Source: Epiperipatus broadwayi
Lineage: Eukaryota > Onychophora > Udeonychophora > Euonychophora > Peripatidae
Assembly (NCBI GenBank): GCA_028023455.1
Contig: JAQFVV010000153.1
Span: 1,219,212 to 1,283,211, forward strand
Direction of reading: 5' to 3'
DNA length: 64,000 nt
Below the pieces are notes generated by a model. The model saw nothing but the letters and a program-made list of their open reading frames with translations. It made no database searches and was not told the origin of the DNA. Position numbers and translations under genes: made by a program. Positions 1-11,745 of the stretch are shown here, in pieces; the first letter of the stretch is position 1, and every line of letters begins with the position of its first letter.

Positions 1-2734
1 TGCTTATTTAAAATTAAACATAAAATTTTATGTAGGCATATTCAATTTTATATATGATAATATTGTTAATCACACATAATCAAAAAATAATATTTTTAGA
101 AAATAAATATATATATTTGAATGTAATCAAATATTATTTTATTAACATTTAATCATTCATCTAAACTTTAATATAAAATTAGATGCAATGATAACAGCAA
201 AAATATTTGTTTACGAATGTAACAGATAAATAATATTCAGATTAAAACTGGAGCTTTTTGATATTAGTTACCTAAAGATATATATACATACACACAGCTT
301 AAATACATGTATATACAAATCTATTTACAACACAGTATATGTAAATTGTAGTTAATATCAAGTAGTGTGAAAATGATTTATCGTTCGTTTGATGATAGAA
401 TCTTCTATCTACTTTTTTTTTTATAGGAGGAGTTTATGGAATTTGTTTTAAGTACTTGTATATTTTTTTTATGATATATTTTACAAATGATAAGCTTATT
501 TTTTATTTCCATTTTACTTTTTTATTTTTTATTTTCAGAATTTTAATTTAATGTTATCTGTAAAGTACAAATCTTTTACTCCTATAATTACAACTATTAG
601 TCATATTGTTTTTATATGCTTTATAAAATATGATAATTGTAATCTTAATTTTATGCTAATGTATATATAGTTTTGACAAAGCTGCACTACTTACAAAGCC
701 TGACTTAGCAACTTTAAATATTAATGTCGTTAAATATTATTAATTGCTTACACAGTCTCTATATATTATCATCTTATCAATTTTACAGTTTATAAAAATT
801 AATAAAATATCCTGGCCGTCTATTTAAATAAATGTTTAAAAAATATATATATCTTTATTTTGCTATTTATTATATATTCTTATTTTATTAAACGGTTGTC
901 GGTCACAGTGTGATGAAGGTTTCTTTGTGTACTATTTTCGTTTTTTTTTTTTTTTTCTATATCCTGTAATTTTCCATACTGTTGCAACAAATCTTTCTAT
1001 AGAATCTTTCTATATCACCCTAATTTCATTCTAGGTTTTTTAAAGTTGCTTCAAATTCATTTATTATAAGAATGTTCATCATACTTTCATATCAATCTTT
1101 TTTTTTTTTCAATAGAGTTAATAATATAAGTTTTTTGTTCACCTAGCATTCATTTTTACAAACTTTATTATGTACGTTTAAGTCTCATAAATAAGCAAAG
1201 GTGGAAAAATATCTATTTAAAATAACTTCTCATTCATATAGGAATATTTTTTATTAACATTTAGTTACTTTTATCTAATGATTCAATTTCAAATTTTATA
1301 ATTAATTTTATACTATATGTTCTCATCCACATTAAGAATTTGTCAATAAACTTATAATTGATGGCTTTTAATTTAGCATTTATTTTTACTTTCATCTTTT
1401 TTGAAAACTCATTAAACATTATTTTAGTATTTTAATCTGTATTTATTGTCTTTTTTTTTTTTGCATTTAGTCACAGTTCTTGTAACACTTACTGCACCTT
1501 TAAGACATTATTTAAAAAAATTCAGAGGTCTTAACTAATCTAGACTTATTTTTACTATACTTGCTTTCTAATTTAATTCACAAAATACTTTTCTTTAAAA
1601 CTGTTGTAAAATATTATATAGAAATGAAATCACTCGTTTGCATAACTATAATGTCATCATGTATATAATCTCCGCAGTGTTTATTGAAAGGTGTGTCTGG
1701 GGGAGGGGGGGTTACAATAACTTAGGTTTTAATTTGATTCACAACATTCTATCATAGTAGTCACACAATTCTAATTACAAATATATATACATTTATAGAC
1801 TAAATATTTTTGAATTATATATATATATTAATGAATATATTTATCTATATATCCAAAACTATGAATAATTGTATAACTGAAATCAAATAAAAATATCACG
1901 ATACCTAGCGTTTAAATTTATCCAAATTAATATTTAGATTGCTTGTAATTTTGACTTATAATCTATTAGTGCGGCCCCATAACTTTAAATGTTTAGCAAT
2001 CGTGATAATAATTTATTCAATATTTAGATACAGACTTTTGTATTATAATCATTTTTAAAATCTTTTCTTCTTGATTGCTTTGAGTTTAATGTTTTCTGTA
2101 AATCATTTATCTTAATAAATATTTTATGGGTAATTACATGTCTAGCTTTTTTGACTTATATTGCATTCTTCCATCACATGATAATTCTGATCATTTAAAT
2201 GCTTGATGTCCTATTGTGATAACATTACTGTTTCTTTATCTGCTTTTTTCAAAGTATTTTTCCAACATTTTTTAACACTTTTTTCCATATATTTAATCAA
2301 CATTATTCTACCTTTCTATTAAACTATACAGTGTTATATTTAATGTTATTACTATGGAAAGCACTTTGTTTTTCTGTTTTTATTATTATGTAATCTATTG
2401 TTGAATTTTTCTACTTGTTTCCATAATATTTTTATTTTTGGTGTGTCATTTTTTCTTTTTTATTGCTAAAATCATTTTTTCCTAATATCTTTGAGAATTT
2501 ATGATTTTCTATATTCTTTCTTGCCACTTTACATATTTTCTATTAATTTTTCACCATAATTTTATATAATGTTACATATTCAGTATTTCTATATGTTTCT
2601 GCTAAATCTAAAGCTACTTTTATAAAATATTTATTAGTTTATTGTAAAAGTCAGACATCTTTAAAGTGTTTTTAATTGAATTTATTAGAATATTTTGAGA
2701 GCCTCAAGATATCAACAGATGTATTTATATATTA
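1..2734. other. AT-rich non-coding stretch
   Basis: Very AT-rich DNA with T-runs and short TA tracts. I read both strands and saw no gene, RNA gene or recognisable mobile element. A short G-run occurs near 1698-1710. Confidence 0.6.
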
Positions 2735-2786
2735 AACTATTTCCATCATCTAATATGAGTTGAATGTCTTTAGAAAAATTTAAACT

Positions 2787-3136
2787 GCATCTATGAAATA
2801 TTATGTGAATGTGGAAAATGTATATTGGTGAGATCAGTCATCCCATAGAAAGGCACTTACAAGAACACAAACTGATGATTAGAAGAGAGAAAAACAGATG
2901 TGTCTAAGCTAGCATATCATGTCTGTACTAATGAACATATGTTCAATTGGGAAAATACAAAAATATTGGATAGCGAAGAAAAGGTACAAAAAAGAAAATT
3001 TAAAGAAATTGTTCACATGGCAATGGCAAACAATCCTATAAGTCAAACTAAGGTGACTATACATAATGTATGGAAACCATTAATCAATTTTGCTTTTAGT
3101 AAAAAGTGGAAAAATCATGGGAAACCTCATAGATAA
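2787..3136 (+). pseudogene. PLE-1 polyprotein C-terminus (GIY-YIG endonuclease), broken
   Basis: In Penelope-like elements a GIY-YIG endonuclease domain follows the reverse transcriptase and nicks the target site. Here the translated remains include CECGK, then, after a frameshift, YIGEISHPIERHLQEHK (from 2821), which is the GIY-YIG core with its conserved Arg/His region. A second frameshift near 2890 leads into an open frame (2900-3136) with TNEH, FNWENTKILDSE and KRKFKE, the usual conserved tail of these polyproteins. The matching copy on the minus strand at 51491-51676 reads YIGKTSHPIEKHLQEHK, so the family call rests on two independent copies. The reverse transcriptase domain is missing. 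Two frameshifts and the 5' truncation make it non-functional. Penelope is favoured over other GIY-YIG carriers because of the H/F-W-E-N-T-K-I-L tail. Confidence 0.75.
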
Positions 3137-3171
3137 GTAAATAAAAAATTTACTGACTGTTGCTTTTAATA

Positions 3172-3247
3172 GGATGATGACTTACTTGGTTATAGTGTTA
3201 CCTTAAAATTCAATACTCAAGAATCTAAGGGTCCAGGTTTGATTTCC
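3172..3247 (+). other. tRNA-like segment in PLE-1 3' UTR (copy 1)
   Basis: This is the decayed counterpart of the better-kept segment at 51217-51289. It keeps a degenerate A-box region and a B-box-like GGTTTGATTTCC about 70 bp downstream. Seen in the sequence: position and length match between the two copies. Inference: a Pol III-type internal promoter or a captured tRNA-derived SINE head inside the PLE 3' UTR. It is too degenerate to be a functional tRNA. Confidence 0.45.
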
Positions 3248-3270
3248 ATGCTAGTACTGACACTGGTCAG

Positions 3271-3323
3271 GTTAGCAACACCAACAAAAGAGGGACCTCT
3301 TGAAAGATTGTCCATATACTAAC
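3271..3323 (+). ncRNA. Hammerhead-like motif in PLE-1 3' UTR (copy 1, degenerate)
   Basis: An outer stem GTTAG/CTAAC encloses a helix II-like hairpin (AGAGG/CCTCT), a GAAA core and a GTC cleavage-type triplet. The CTGANGA box is lost in this copy but is present as CTGAAGA in the other copy (51132-51193). Penelope-like elements are known to carry hammerheads in their terminal regions. The inner part of helix I does not pair well, so this is a relic at best. Confidence 0.4.
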
Positions 3324-3422
3324 CTGTGTGCTATTACTAACAGTTGAATGTATTTGGAATATTTAAATAAAGTTATTTTTTTCTAAAGACATTTAATACT
3401 CATATTAGATTACAGAAATTGT

Positions 3423-4382
3423 CCAATATATAAATACAACTAAAACATCATCATCACAAACCTTCAGGAAAACAACAACAGTTGTCATTGCCTTTTAAAT
3501 TACTTTAATTTCTTTATAATGTTTTAACAAATATTTACATATCAAAAATGATTAACACTTTCTATATTGATTCTATTAATTGAATTATAATGTTGAAATA
3601 TATATTTTCTATCTCACATCAGGTGCTGCATTCAGATTGCCATGCTCCATAGGTGGCTGATAGTGAAGTCACCTTTGGATATAAAGTTCAACTATGAATA
3701 TCAAATAAACTGTGACCAACTAAGAGTCCTTCTGCCTTGTAGGATAGGATATTGATTCATTAAGGGCTACATACTGTTTAATAACAACAGTCTTTTCTGT
3801 ATTCCTTTTTTCCTTCTCCAGTCACTTAAGCCATTATATGGCCCAATCATAAGCCTCTCATGCCATTAGACATCTTATAATAATTGAGACAATAAAATTA
3901 TATGCTTGTGCAACAAAATTTTTATTCTTTCACCACTCAGAATTTCTGATTCCAATATTTCTTTTTTCTTCCTTTTTTCTTTTTTAGTTAAAGTATTCAA
4001 AAATTAAGAAAGCTATGCTGGGAACAGGCTTGGTAGGTTGGAAACCATAGTTGTGATATTTGCTTGAGGCCACATAGTTATTAATGAATCTATTTAGAAC
4101 TGGATTTAAATGAGACATGAATTTTGGCTCTCAAAGATTTATGATTAGTTAGTCCTACTTAGGGATCCCCTGTCTATCATGAAAATAGAAGAGCCTAGAA
4201 AATGTGGTTTAAAATGTCCTGTCTCACACAGGCTGGTTAGGTTATCATGCCTAACATATTACTCATTTCAGCTGTAGAAATAATTAATAAAAATAATACC
4301 AGTAGTAGTAGTGAAGTAAGAGGCAATGGTAACACTAATGATATGTACCACAAATATAAAGCTATTTTTTCTAAATGTAAGT
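3423..4382. other. Non-coding stretch
   Basis: Moderately AT-rich DNA with no recognisable gene. A CTTTTT-rich tract lies at 3960-3990. It ends at the LINE endonuclease remnant. Confidence 0.5.
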
Positions 4383-5040
4383 ACATGGAATGTTAAAACT
4401 TATACTTGATGCAAAGACTTCAAGCCAAAACAGAGGACTGTACTTGTGGCTAAAGAACTGTCAAGTTTTAAGATTGATGTATTTCTTAGAAAAATTCATT
4501 TCTCAAAGGAAATTTATTAGAATGGAAGGAAGGATACAGGTTTTTTTGTTTAAATGGTAGATTAGTCAGTTAATGAAGAATGCATGGAGTTAGATTTGCA
4601 ATAAAATTAAATTTAGTAACTTCTATTATTGGAATATTTTATTGTATTAATGAAGGATTAATGTCATTAAGATCAACATGTCTTTGCATTATGATATTAG
4701 AACCCATTTTATCAGTCTTTATGCTCTAACCTTAGATTCAGAGAATTCAGAGAAGGAGAGGTTTTATTCATTATTGGATACCCTTATCACAACAATGCCA
4801 TTAAAATTACTGATTTTTTTCTTCTTGGAGTCTTTAATGCCCATATTGATACAAATAGTAGACATTGAACAAAAGTCATTGGAAATAATGCTTTTGGAGC
4901 TGTAAATTCAATTGGTTTATTATTATTATTAAATTTATACACAGGACAAGGATTGACCATTTTTACAAAATCAAAAAACAATTTACAGAATATTCTTAAT
5001 GGTTTTAGAGAATCAAGAAGACTTATATACATAATTGCTG
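4383..5040 (+). pseudogene. LINE (RTE/BovB-like) AP-endonuclease domain, broken
   Basis: The remains of the apurinic-endonuclease domain that opens the target site for a non-LTR retrotransposon. Reading across frames gives TWNVKT at the start (4384), then LVAKELSSFKIDV, SLYALTLDSENSEKERFY with a following LLDTLITTMP, and FNAHIDT..KVIGN..FGAVNS.G, then LTIF. These match, in order, the T-W-N-V, A-L-V-A-K-E-L, S-x-Y-A-P-T, E-K-x-x-F-Y, G-D-F-N-A-R-x-G and L-x-I-x-N-T blocks of RTE-type endonucleases (the family from which ruminant CFDP2 took its domain). The catalytic G-D-F-N is degraded to G-V-F-N, and several frameshifts and stops are present. No reverse transcriptase follows here; a separate RT remnant lies at 18.0-19.2 kb in the same orientation. 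Confidence 0.75.
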
Positions 5041-5689
5041 CTGCCAGGAAAAATGCAAAAAAAAAATGTTAGGAACAAAATAATAATTTATATATATTTC
5101 TTTTACTGAGTTGCTCAAGGTATTTGACTCTATTAATTGAGCAAGTTTCTGGTGCTGTTTAAAATTATTTAGTTGTCTTCCAGAGTTTACTCATATTATA
5201 CAACTTTTACAAAATAAGATGTGAAGAAGTATTATTATTGAAAACATGTTTAATCTCATTTTCATCATCCAGAAATGTTAATCTTATACTATTACAATAT
5301 TTAACATGCCTATATAATCCTTATGCCTAAGTTTGTGCATGTTTTCCCAATACACTTAAAGAAGCAATTGGTTACTTCACATCCAAAAGAATAAACAATG
5401 TTTAAACATTCTATTATGGCACTTAATCATTGATGTAACTACTTTAAATAATAAATCTGCAAAAAAGTATATAAAAATTAAATATACAATCCCCAAAGAT
5501 GGAGATCCCACATTAAAACATGTAAATGTATGTAGTTTATTCTCTTGACTGCAATGTGTTTGGTTATTCTTTTGAACACATTGTAGAAACACAATCAAAT
5601 AAAGGCAAAAGTGTTAACAACTACCAATTATATAAGCATGTTAAACTTTTTGCTATTATAACCCCAATGTTTTTTGATAATAAAATGAA

Positions 5690-5880
5690 GTCAACCATGA
5701 CTTTAATCTAAGCAAGAAAAAGATCATTTGTAAAGATCTACATGACATCAAAAGAATGATAAAAAGGTCATGCTTTATTGCCAACTCCAATAATTTTTGC
5801 AACCAAAGAAACAGCCTAGGTATATGCAAAATGTGGAATTTGGACATCATCACATTATAAACATATGGGACAAGCAATTT
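5690..5880 (+). repeat. Dispersed repeat, possible LINE C-terminal relic (copy 1)
   Basis: The conceptual translation DLHDIKRMIKRSCFIANSNN resembles the one at 39790-39960 (DLNDRKRKIKKI, stop, FIAKSNN). The paired similarity at DNA and protein level indicates a shared repeat. The pattern is loosely like the region after the reverse transcriptase of some non-LTR elements, but I cannot assign a family. Confidence 0.35.
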
Positions 5881-6870
5881 TTTTTATCAATCATAAATGT
5901 TATACAAATTTATTTAAAGTACAGTTGCTAACAATTTATTAGAATAGCAAAAAGTTATTTTTTTTATTTCCTATTCTATAGAGATTTCAAATAATCAAGC
6001 GGTTATATACATAAATATATTTCACATGAATGTGTTGATCCATAACAAATAGGGCAGTGATATATTTAAACTTGCTTAGTTAGATTTTAGATGCAATGTC
6101 TTTCTTAAAGCTAAACTAAAATTTTCCATTAAAGCTAACTTATATATTCAATATAAATTTTAAAAGTTATATATTGAGTGATCTGCTATTGGCTCTTATT
6201 TTAATGGCATGTTTTGCATTGATTATTTCCACCTTTTTTTATTTTATGGTTTTTATTATTTCTCTTCATGCAAACAAACCATTTTAATGCTAAATGTGTT
6301 CAATCTAACCACTTATTTTTTTATGATCAAAGAATATTGACTCACATGCTATTGATTTTTGTCCTGTTATTTAGATAAAAGTATTGTGCAAATCTTGGCT
6401 TCTGAATTTCATAATTTTTAATCTAACAATACTTGCGATATTACTTGGTTGTTTTTTTACATTTATAATGAGTAAATATAAGGGTTACTTTCGTAATTAA
6501 TTTTGGTTTAGTTTTATATAATATTAAATATTTATTTTATATTAATTATTATGTGACTATTTTATTCATTTTTACTATAATTTTAGCTATTGTCATTATA
6601 TATATTAAAATATATTACCCATTAAAATATACTTTATCTAACAGTTAAGCAGAACTATTTCTGATTAGATTATTATTCTTATCAATTGAAATCATGTAGA
6701 TAAAAAAACCAAGCAGATATGTGATTTTCTAAGAACTGTGTGTATCGATATTAGTGGGTTGTCTATTTATTGTACAATCTTTAAATTGGTTTATGAAAGT
6801 TGCCTTTTTAATTTTGCTCTTTTTATGATGACTTTTTTCATCTAATATACTTGTGTGATTTTATTAAAGT
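5881..6870. other. AT-rich non-coding stretch
   Basis: Strongly AT-rich with T-runs. No gene or recognisable repeat seen. Confidence 0.55.
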
Positions 6871-6930
6871 GGTTGGTTGCAGACGGTTGTGGCTTCGCGT
6901 CCCGGCCGATGCTATGACATCTGAAAAAAA
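6871..6930 (+). repeat. tRNA-derived SINE, subfamily 1, 5'-truncated
   Basis: Contains the B-box half GGCTTCGCGTCCCGGCC and the shared 3' end GATGCTATGACA followed by an A-run. It matches the GTCTGCAACC-type subfamily at 23833-23930 and 62045-62146. The A-box half is missing. This is one of seven copies in the window. Confidence 0.85.
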
Positions 6931-7261
6931 AATTGTACGATTTTTCATGGTAAAAAAAAAACTGATCTCACAAAAGAAAGACGTCATAAAAAGAGAAAAA
7001 ATGAAGAAGCAATTTTCATAAAATAATTTAAAGATTGTAGGATAACCAAACAATTTGTTAATATCGATAAACAGTACACAGTTCTTGGAAAATTATATAA
7101 TATCTGCTTTTTCTTTTAATTTATCTGCCCGACTATAGTTGATAATGATTACAATGTTTATATATATTATTATTGTTTATTATAATTTAAAATTGTTATA
7201 TATGTATGATCATCAAAAATGAAAAAAAAAAAAATCTATTGTGCGTTTTTTCTTAGAATTT

Positions 7262-7693
7262 TTAATCATAAATTTTATTAAACGCACATTATTATATTAA
7301 GTAATATTTACTAAGACTGTAACCTTTAGGAATAAGCGTCTGAAAAATTCGAAGATAGGGACCTCTACAGGTCTTAGCCACAAGCTTACGCTAAGAAGAA
7401 AAGAGGGAAACCTTCTTTACTTCAACCTACTTTTATATATGAATAGGTGAAGCTGAAGTGGTTAGATCTAAGAGTGTGAAGCTATTCAATACTTCACTAA
7501 TTAAGTCCACAATTTTTATTATACATTAATACTCACGAAATCTTACGATTTACAACGAGTCAATGGAAAGATCTTATAGTAAGAAATCTATTACGATAAT
7601 TTAAAGTTGTAATTATAAATTTTATTAAATGCACATTATTTTATTAAGTAATATTTACTAAGGCTGTAACCTTTAGGAATAAGCGTCTGAATT
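7262..7693 (+). repeat. Dispersed repeat family D, with ~85-bp terminal direct repeats
   Basis: The first 85 bp (7262-7345) recur at 7609-7693, 347 bp downstream, so this is one unit plus a partial second unit or an element with short direct terminal repeats. An inverted copy of its inner part (about 7300-7500) lies at 35418-35640, and a short piece of its end at about 8450-8475. The recognisable block is CCTCTACAGGTCTTAGCCAC, followed later by GGTGAAGCTGAAGTGG. I see no coding capacity and no convincing hammerhead core. Family unknown. Confidence 0.65.
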
Positions 7694-8204
7694 AGAATTT
7701 TTAAGTAAACAATATAAAATATCATTATATAATAGTGATATTCCCAAATATTTATTGCAAAAATAATATAGCTTTTCAGTATTATTCTTATAATAAATAT
7801 ATCGGAATATTGCTATTATATAATATTTTATAGTATATTATTTACTTAACCATGCAGAAGTTATCAATTCATTTCGGATTATCTGTTACATAATGATATT
7901 TGGTACTTATGTATTAGACCTACTATGCCTTTTCACAGCTGAGTCATTCCATTCATAAATTTCTAATCTCGCAACCCCATCAACTAAACTGTGATCTCAT
8001 CAAATAACGTGAACACCGACCTTCTGACTAACTTAAGTGATAAATTTGTACACAAAAATAATAAAACACATTATAATACTAAATAAAAACAGGTTGTAGT
8101 GCATTTTTCTTTCATTGTGGCAACTGAGGATAGCACAATGGCAACTCTGATGGAAGAAAAAAAATATGAAAGAGGGCTCACGATTTATTCAAATTGCTGG
8201 AAAG

Positions 8205-8650
8205 CATATAAAACTAAGGAACTACTATGATCTGCCTGTGGAGACTGCACAAAGAAGATGACAGTTTTCATTTACATTCTGGAATATTAAAAAAATCAGT
8301 CCATCACATTGATCTCATTTTAATTAAAGTTTGCTAATTTTTTCCTAAAACTGAGGAACTATGATCTGCTGTCTGCACAAAAAAGATGATGCTTTCATTT
8401 GCATTCTGGACAATATTGAAAAATAAGTCTGCCTCACTGATTCTCTTTTAAGTAATATTTACTGAGGCTATAACCATAAAAGTTTAGACCCTCCTCCCCC
8501 AGAAGTGTTTAAAACTGAAGAACTACAATCTGACAGATGCACAAAGAAGAAGGTGCTTTCATTTGCATTTTGAACAATATTGAAAAAAAATCAGTCCTTC
8601 TCATTAATTCTGTTTTAATAAAAGTTTACTATTTTTTTTTTTGTTTTGAT
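8205..8650 (+). repeat. Tandem repeat, three diverged units of ~110-150 bp
   Basis: Three units each begin near AAACTRAGGAACTA (8210, 8345, 8510), continue with TGCACAAAGAAGATG-like and TTTCATTTGCATTCTG-like blocks, and end in AATCAGTC plus a TTAA-rich tail. The second and third units are separated by a small piece of family D. No coding potential. Confidence 0.65.
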
Positions 8651-9544
8651 AAAAGTTTACGATTTTTTTTTGTTTGTTTTTTAACAAAATAAATGTAGTT
8701 AGATATTTCTGTATCAAGATTCTATACAGTCATTAAATTCATAAACATATGCTTTAACTCTCCATTTTTTAAAAAATCTGAACTAGTCCATTTTTTTTAT
8801 TTTTCTGCCATAGTTAACAGACGTAGTATATATTTTTTTTATTTGCATTACTGCCCATTTGTTTTATATACTTATTATTTTTGTAATTAATATACTTATT
8901 TAAACGATGGAATAGATGTAGTATTTTTTTTTATTTTGCTTATGTAATATTATTTTTTGGTAATTTTACATTAGTGACCATTTTATAATTGCTGTTTGTG
9001 TTTGCATGGCAGAATGCCGTTGTGGGGAAGGATGAATTTGACAGCATCTTGTTTTTATTATTTTTGTGTACAAATTTATATTTTTGTATTATTAAAAATG
9101 TATTTTTTTTCAGATTTTGTAGTGCGCAATTAGTGTTATATATTAGAGTGCTATGCCTTTTCACATACATATCAGTATACATGGTCTGTTTTGACAAATT
9201 TAGCATTTAAGTTTGTCAGAAGTTCAGATGTACACAGTATTTGACAACATAGCAAGATTAGAAAGTTATTGGAAGACTGATACAGATGTGAAAGGACATA
9301 ACAGGTCTAATACATAAATACCTGATATTTTATATTATATTATTTACTTAATATATCCAGAAGCTAATAACCCATATTTCAGATTATTGCTGTTATATAA
9401 TGATATTTTATATTATATTTTTCTTTAGTATATGCATACCTTATCATCCAGACGCTACCAAGTATAGTGAGTAATGGCTCAGAGAGAGAGAGAGAGAAAT
9501 ATTGTTTATCTGAAAATTTGTGATAATGGTATTTTAATATTAAT

Positions 9545-9770
9545 TATATGCTGGATTATTTCTATCATCAATATTAATTATTAAATGTTTTTAGAAAAAT
9601 AAAAGCTTCATTTACACTTTTCAAATATATTCCACTGTTAGTAATAGCATACAAGTTAGCAAAAAAAAAGAGGAGATTAATACCATTAGAAAGGTTGTGT
9701 TATGTGCTATTATTAACAATTTAATGTATTTGAAAAATGTAAATAAGGTTTGAATTTGTCTAAAGAGAGA
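9545..9770. mobile_element. PLE-1 tail fragment in inverted arrangement
   Basis: The left half (9568-9660) is the PLE-1 3' tail on the minus strand, and the right half (9700-9770) is the same tail on the plus strand. A degenerate version of the hammerhead-like segment (9655-9720, with AGAAAGGTTGTG) lies between them. Tail-to-tail inverted pieces match the inverted ends of the copy at 2735-3422. Confidence 0.5.
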
Positions 9771-9898
9771 GAAATGAATTCAAAAACTGAATTACTAATA
9801 ATTGGTGACAAACTGATACTAACTTTCACTGATGATAAAAATTCTCCAGAATGATCTATAATATGTTTGGTTTTTCAGATTCTTAAACCAAATATTAG

Positions 9899-11014
9899 GT
9901 GCTTTGGTATTATTCCTGCTATGACATTACCCCAATGACATTTTTATGTCAGGTAATATTTATTCCAAGTTTATGATGTCATGGTAACCAAAAATCCTGA
10001 CATAACTAATCCATATCAAATTACATGACTCTTTCCTTTTCATTTTAGGAGATATTAAAGGGTTCACTCTGCCATAGTAATTTCTTTTCCTCTCACAATA
10101 TAATACCTCTCTTACATCATTTGGGTTTTATATTTAAAAATACATTTACTTCAAATATTTGTGCTTTGTTGTTGTTGTTGTTGTTTTTTTGCTAAAACGT
10201 TTTTTTTTTAAATATTTAATATATAATGTTAAATTTGTAGCAAATATATTTCAATATTTGTAAGTAATTTTTTATTTAAAAATACAGCTGTAAAAATTGC
10301 TATATTTGTGTGGGTGTGTGTTTTTTAATAAACTTATATACATTTACAGTTAAAAGTTGTTATATTTGTGAGGTTTTTTAAAAATAAGATAATTAAAATA
10401 TAAGATTAATCTTACAGTTTGTCATTTTTAGATAAAGGTACAACTTTATCTTACAATTCACCATTTTTTAAGGTTAAAAAAATAATGGAAATCTAAAATT
10501 TTGTTACAACTCACTATTTAAAAAATGTTTCAGATGGTTTTTTTTTTTACATTTCTCTCTTTTTCCATAATGAATATATCTCTCCATTATTATAAAGTAC
10601 ATGTTTTTGTTTTTTTTAGATTTGAAGTTTGTTATTACATTGGAATATGAGAGGGAATATGTCAATGCAAAGCATCGTAATATGCCTATTATGCCAGGAG
10701 ATGGGAGAATGGCTTAGATGACACATAATGGCACAACTCACAAGTATTTGTTTTATTTAGTATCATAATATCCTTTTTTCTTTTTTCTTAATCTATATAT
10801 GTCACCATTATTTTTTTTTAATCTGAACTTTCATATGTGACATATTATTTTAAGTTTGTGATATGTTTAAAATAATGCCTACACAGGATCTGAGGACAAA
10901 TGTTATTGATTAAGTTTGTCCACACATTCCTTGGAGGCATTATTTTAAATATGTCACAAACTTAGTGTAATTCATCTGAATAATATGTCATAGCAGAAAT
11001 AATACCAAAGTATC
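9899..11014. mobile_element. Putative inverted-terminal-repeat element (~1.1 kb)
   Basis: The left end (about 9903-9930, CTTTGGTATTATTCCTGCTA) is the reverse complement of the right end (about 10985-11012), with one-base differences. A second inverted pair, around 10850-10915 and 10905-10975 (ATGCCTACACAGG-like versus its complement), forms an internal hairpin. No transposase-like frame is visible. Non-autonomous DNA transposon is an inference; I cannot define a target duplication. Confidence 0.4.
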
Positions 11015-11479
11015 ATGTATTTATTATTGTGGTAGTAAATATTTATTTATTTATTTTACCATTACCTTTCTAAATATCATACACTTTTATAATAAATTAT
11101 ATCATCTCATAATAATAACCATAGTAATCTAAATTGATCTAATGTGTAATATCTGGAACAGTTGGTAATAAAAAAATGAATGGCAATGAGATGAATGAAT
11201 TGTATGATCTCAATATTTAATGTGGTCTTGAAAAATCTAAAACAAACTAGATTTTTATTTAAAATTAAACCTTAAGATTATACTCATACAATAAATCTTC
11301 TCAATTGTGGAATCACTTTTAAAGTTTTAAACCTTGATATTATACAATTCTATGTGGTCTTCATATGTCTCATTCACAAATAATTGCTAATCAAATCCAT
11401 TATACATAGATTTGAAATATGATTTTTTTCTACAGTACAGGCTTTTTCATACCTGTACTTATATATATATATAATATAT
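11015..11479. other. AT-rich non-coding stretch
   Basis: No gene seen. Contains T/A tracts and ends in a TA run next to a family A element. Confidence 0.5.
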
Positions 11480-11745
11480 ATAGGGGTTTGAACTCAGGCT
11501 TTCACATGACCCTCAACTATGCATGCTATCTCATGCTGCTGATACACTTGATCACACACATGTCAAAAAGTTAAATAATCACCAATATAAGTAATTCGTG
11601 CTAAACCAGCACTCATCAGTTGGTCCAGATTATCATCTCCACTCATATATACAATCGAAGCTCAGCTTATATTAAGATAGCCAATCTTCATACTTTAATG
11701 GATAGACTTCAAACCACTCCACCCCACAACTCTTCAGCTGTCCAC
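11480..11745 (-). mobile_element. Retrozyme-like family A, copy a (long copy)
   Basis: Read on the minus strand the element runs: a partial unit start (GACAGCTGAAG), a hammerhead fold (11575-11633), ATGTGTGTGATCAAGTGTATC, then an A-box-like TAGTTGAGG and a B-box-like GTTCAAACCCC followed by a TA tract. The unit start recurs about 220 bp apart, which suggests a monomer near 220 bp. Five more copies lie at 17.09, 20.59, 21.96, 31.98 and 34.47 kb. No protein is encoded. The combination of a hammerhead and Pol III-type boxes recalls the schistosome Sm-alpha SINE-like repeats and metazoan retrozymes; assignment to either is inference. Confidence 0.65.
11575..11633 (-). ncRNA. Hammerhead ribozyme fold, family A copy a (one core change)
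   Basis: On the minus strand: outer helix I ATAATC/GATTAT (6 bp), a TGG bulge, inner helix I ACCAA/TTGGT (5 bp), the core box CTGATGA, helix II GTGCT/AGCAC (5 bp) with loop GGTTT, then GAAT in place of GAAA, and a cleavage-type triplet ATA. The A-to-T change at the last core base probably kills this copy. The related copy at 32.08 kb has the intact GAAA and a covarying helix II (ATGCT/AGCAT). Confidence 0.75.

Larger units (their letters stand above)
2735..3422 (+). mobile_element. 5'-truncated Penelope-like element, family PLE-1, copy 1
   Basis: A retroelement fragment that keeps only the C-terminal end of its polyprotein (GIY-YIG endonuclease plus tail) and the 3' untranslated region. The 5' end (2735-2786) is an inverted copy of the 3' end (about 3370-3422); both contain the motif ATGTCTTTAGAAAAA or its complement. 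Inverted terminal pieces of this kind are a known habit of Penelope-like elements. A second copy lies on the minus strand at 51026-51700 and a tail-only copy at 9545-9770. The 3' region holds a tRNA-like segment and a hammerhead-like motif, listed separately. Confidence 0.75.

Noticed and set aside
7262-7693. Family D as a further retrozyme
   Set aside because: It has a unit-like period of 347 bp, but neither strand shows CTGANGA followed by a paired helix and GAAA.
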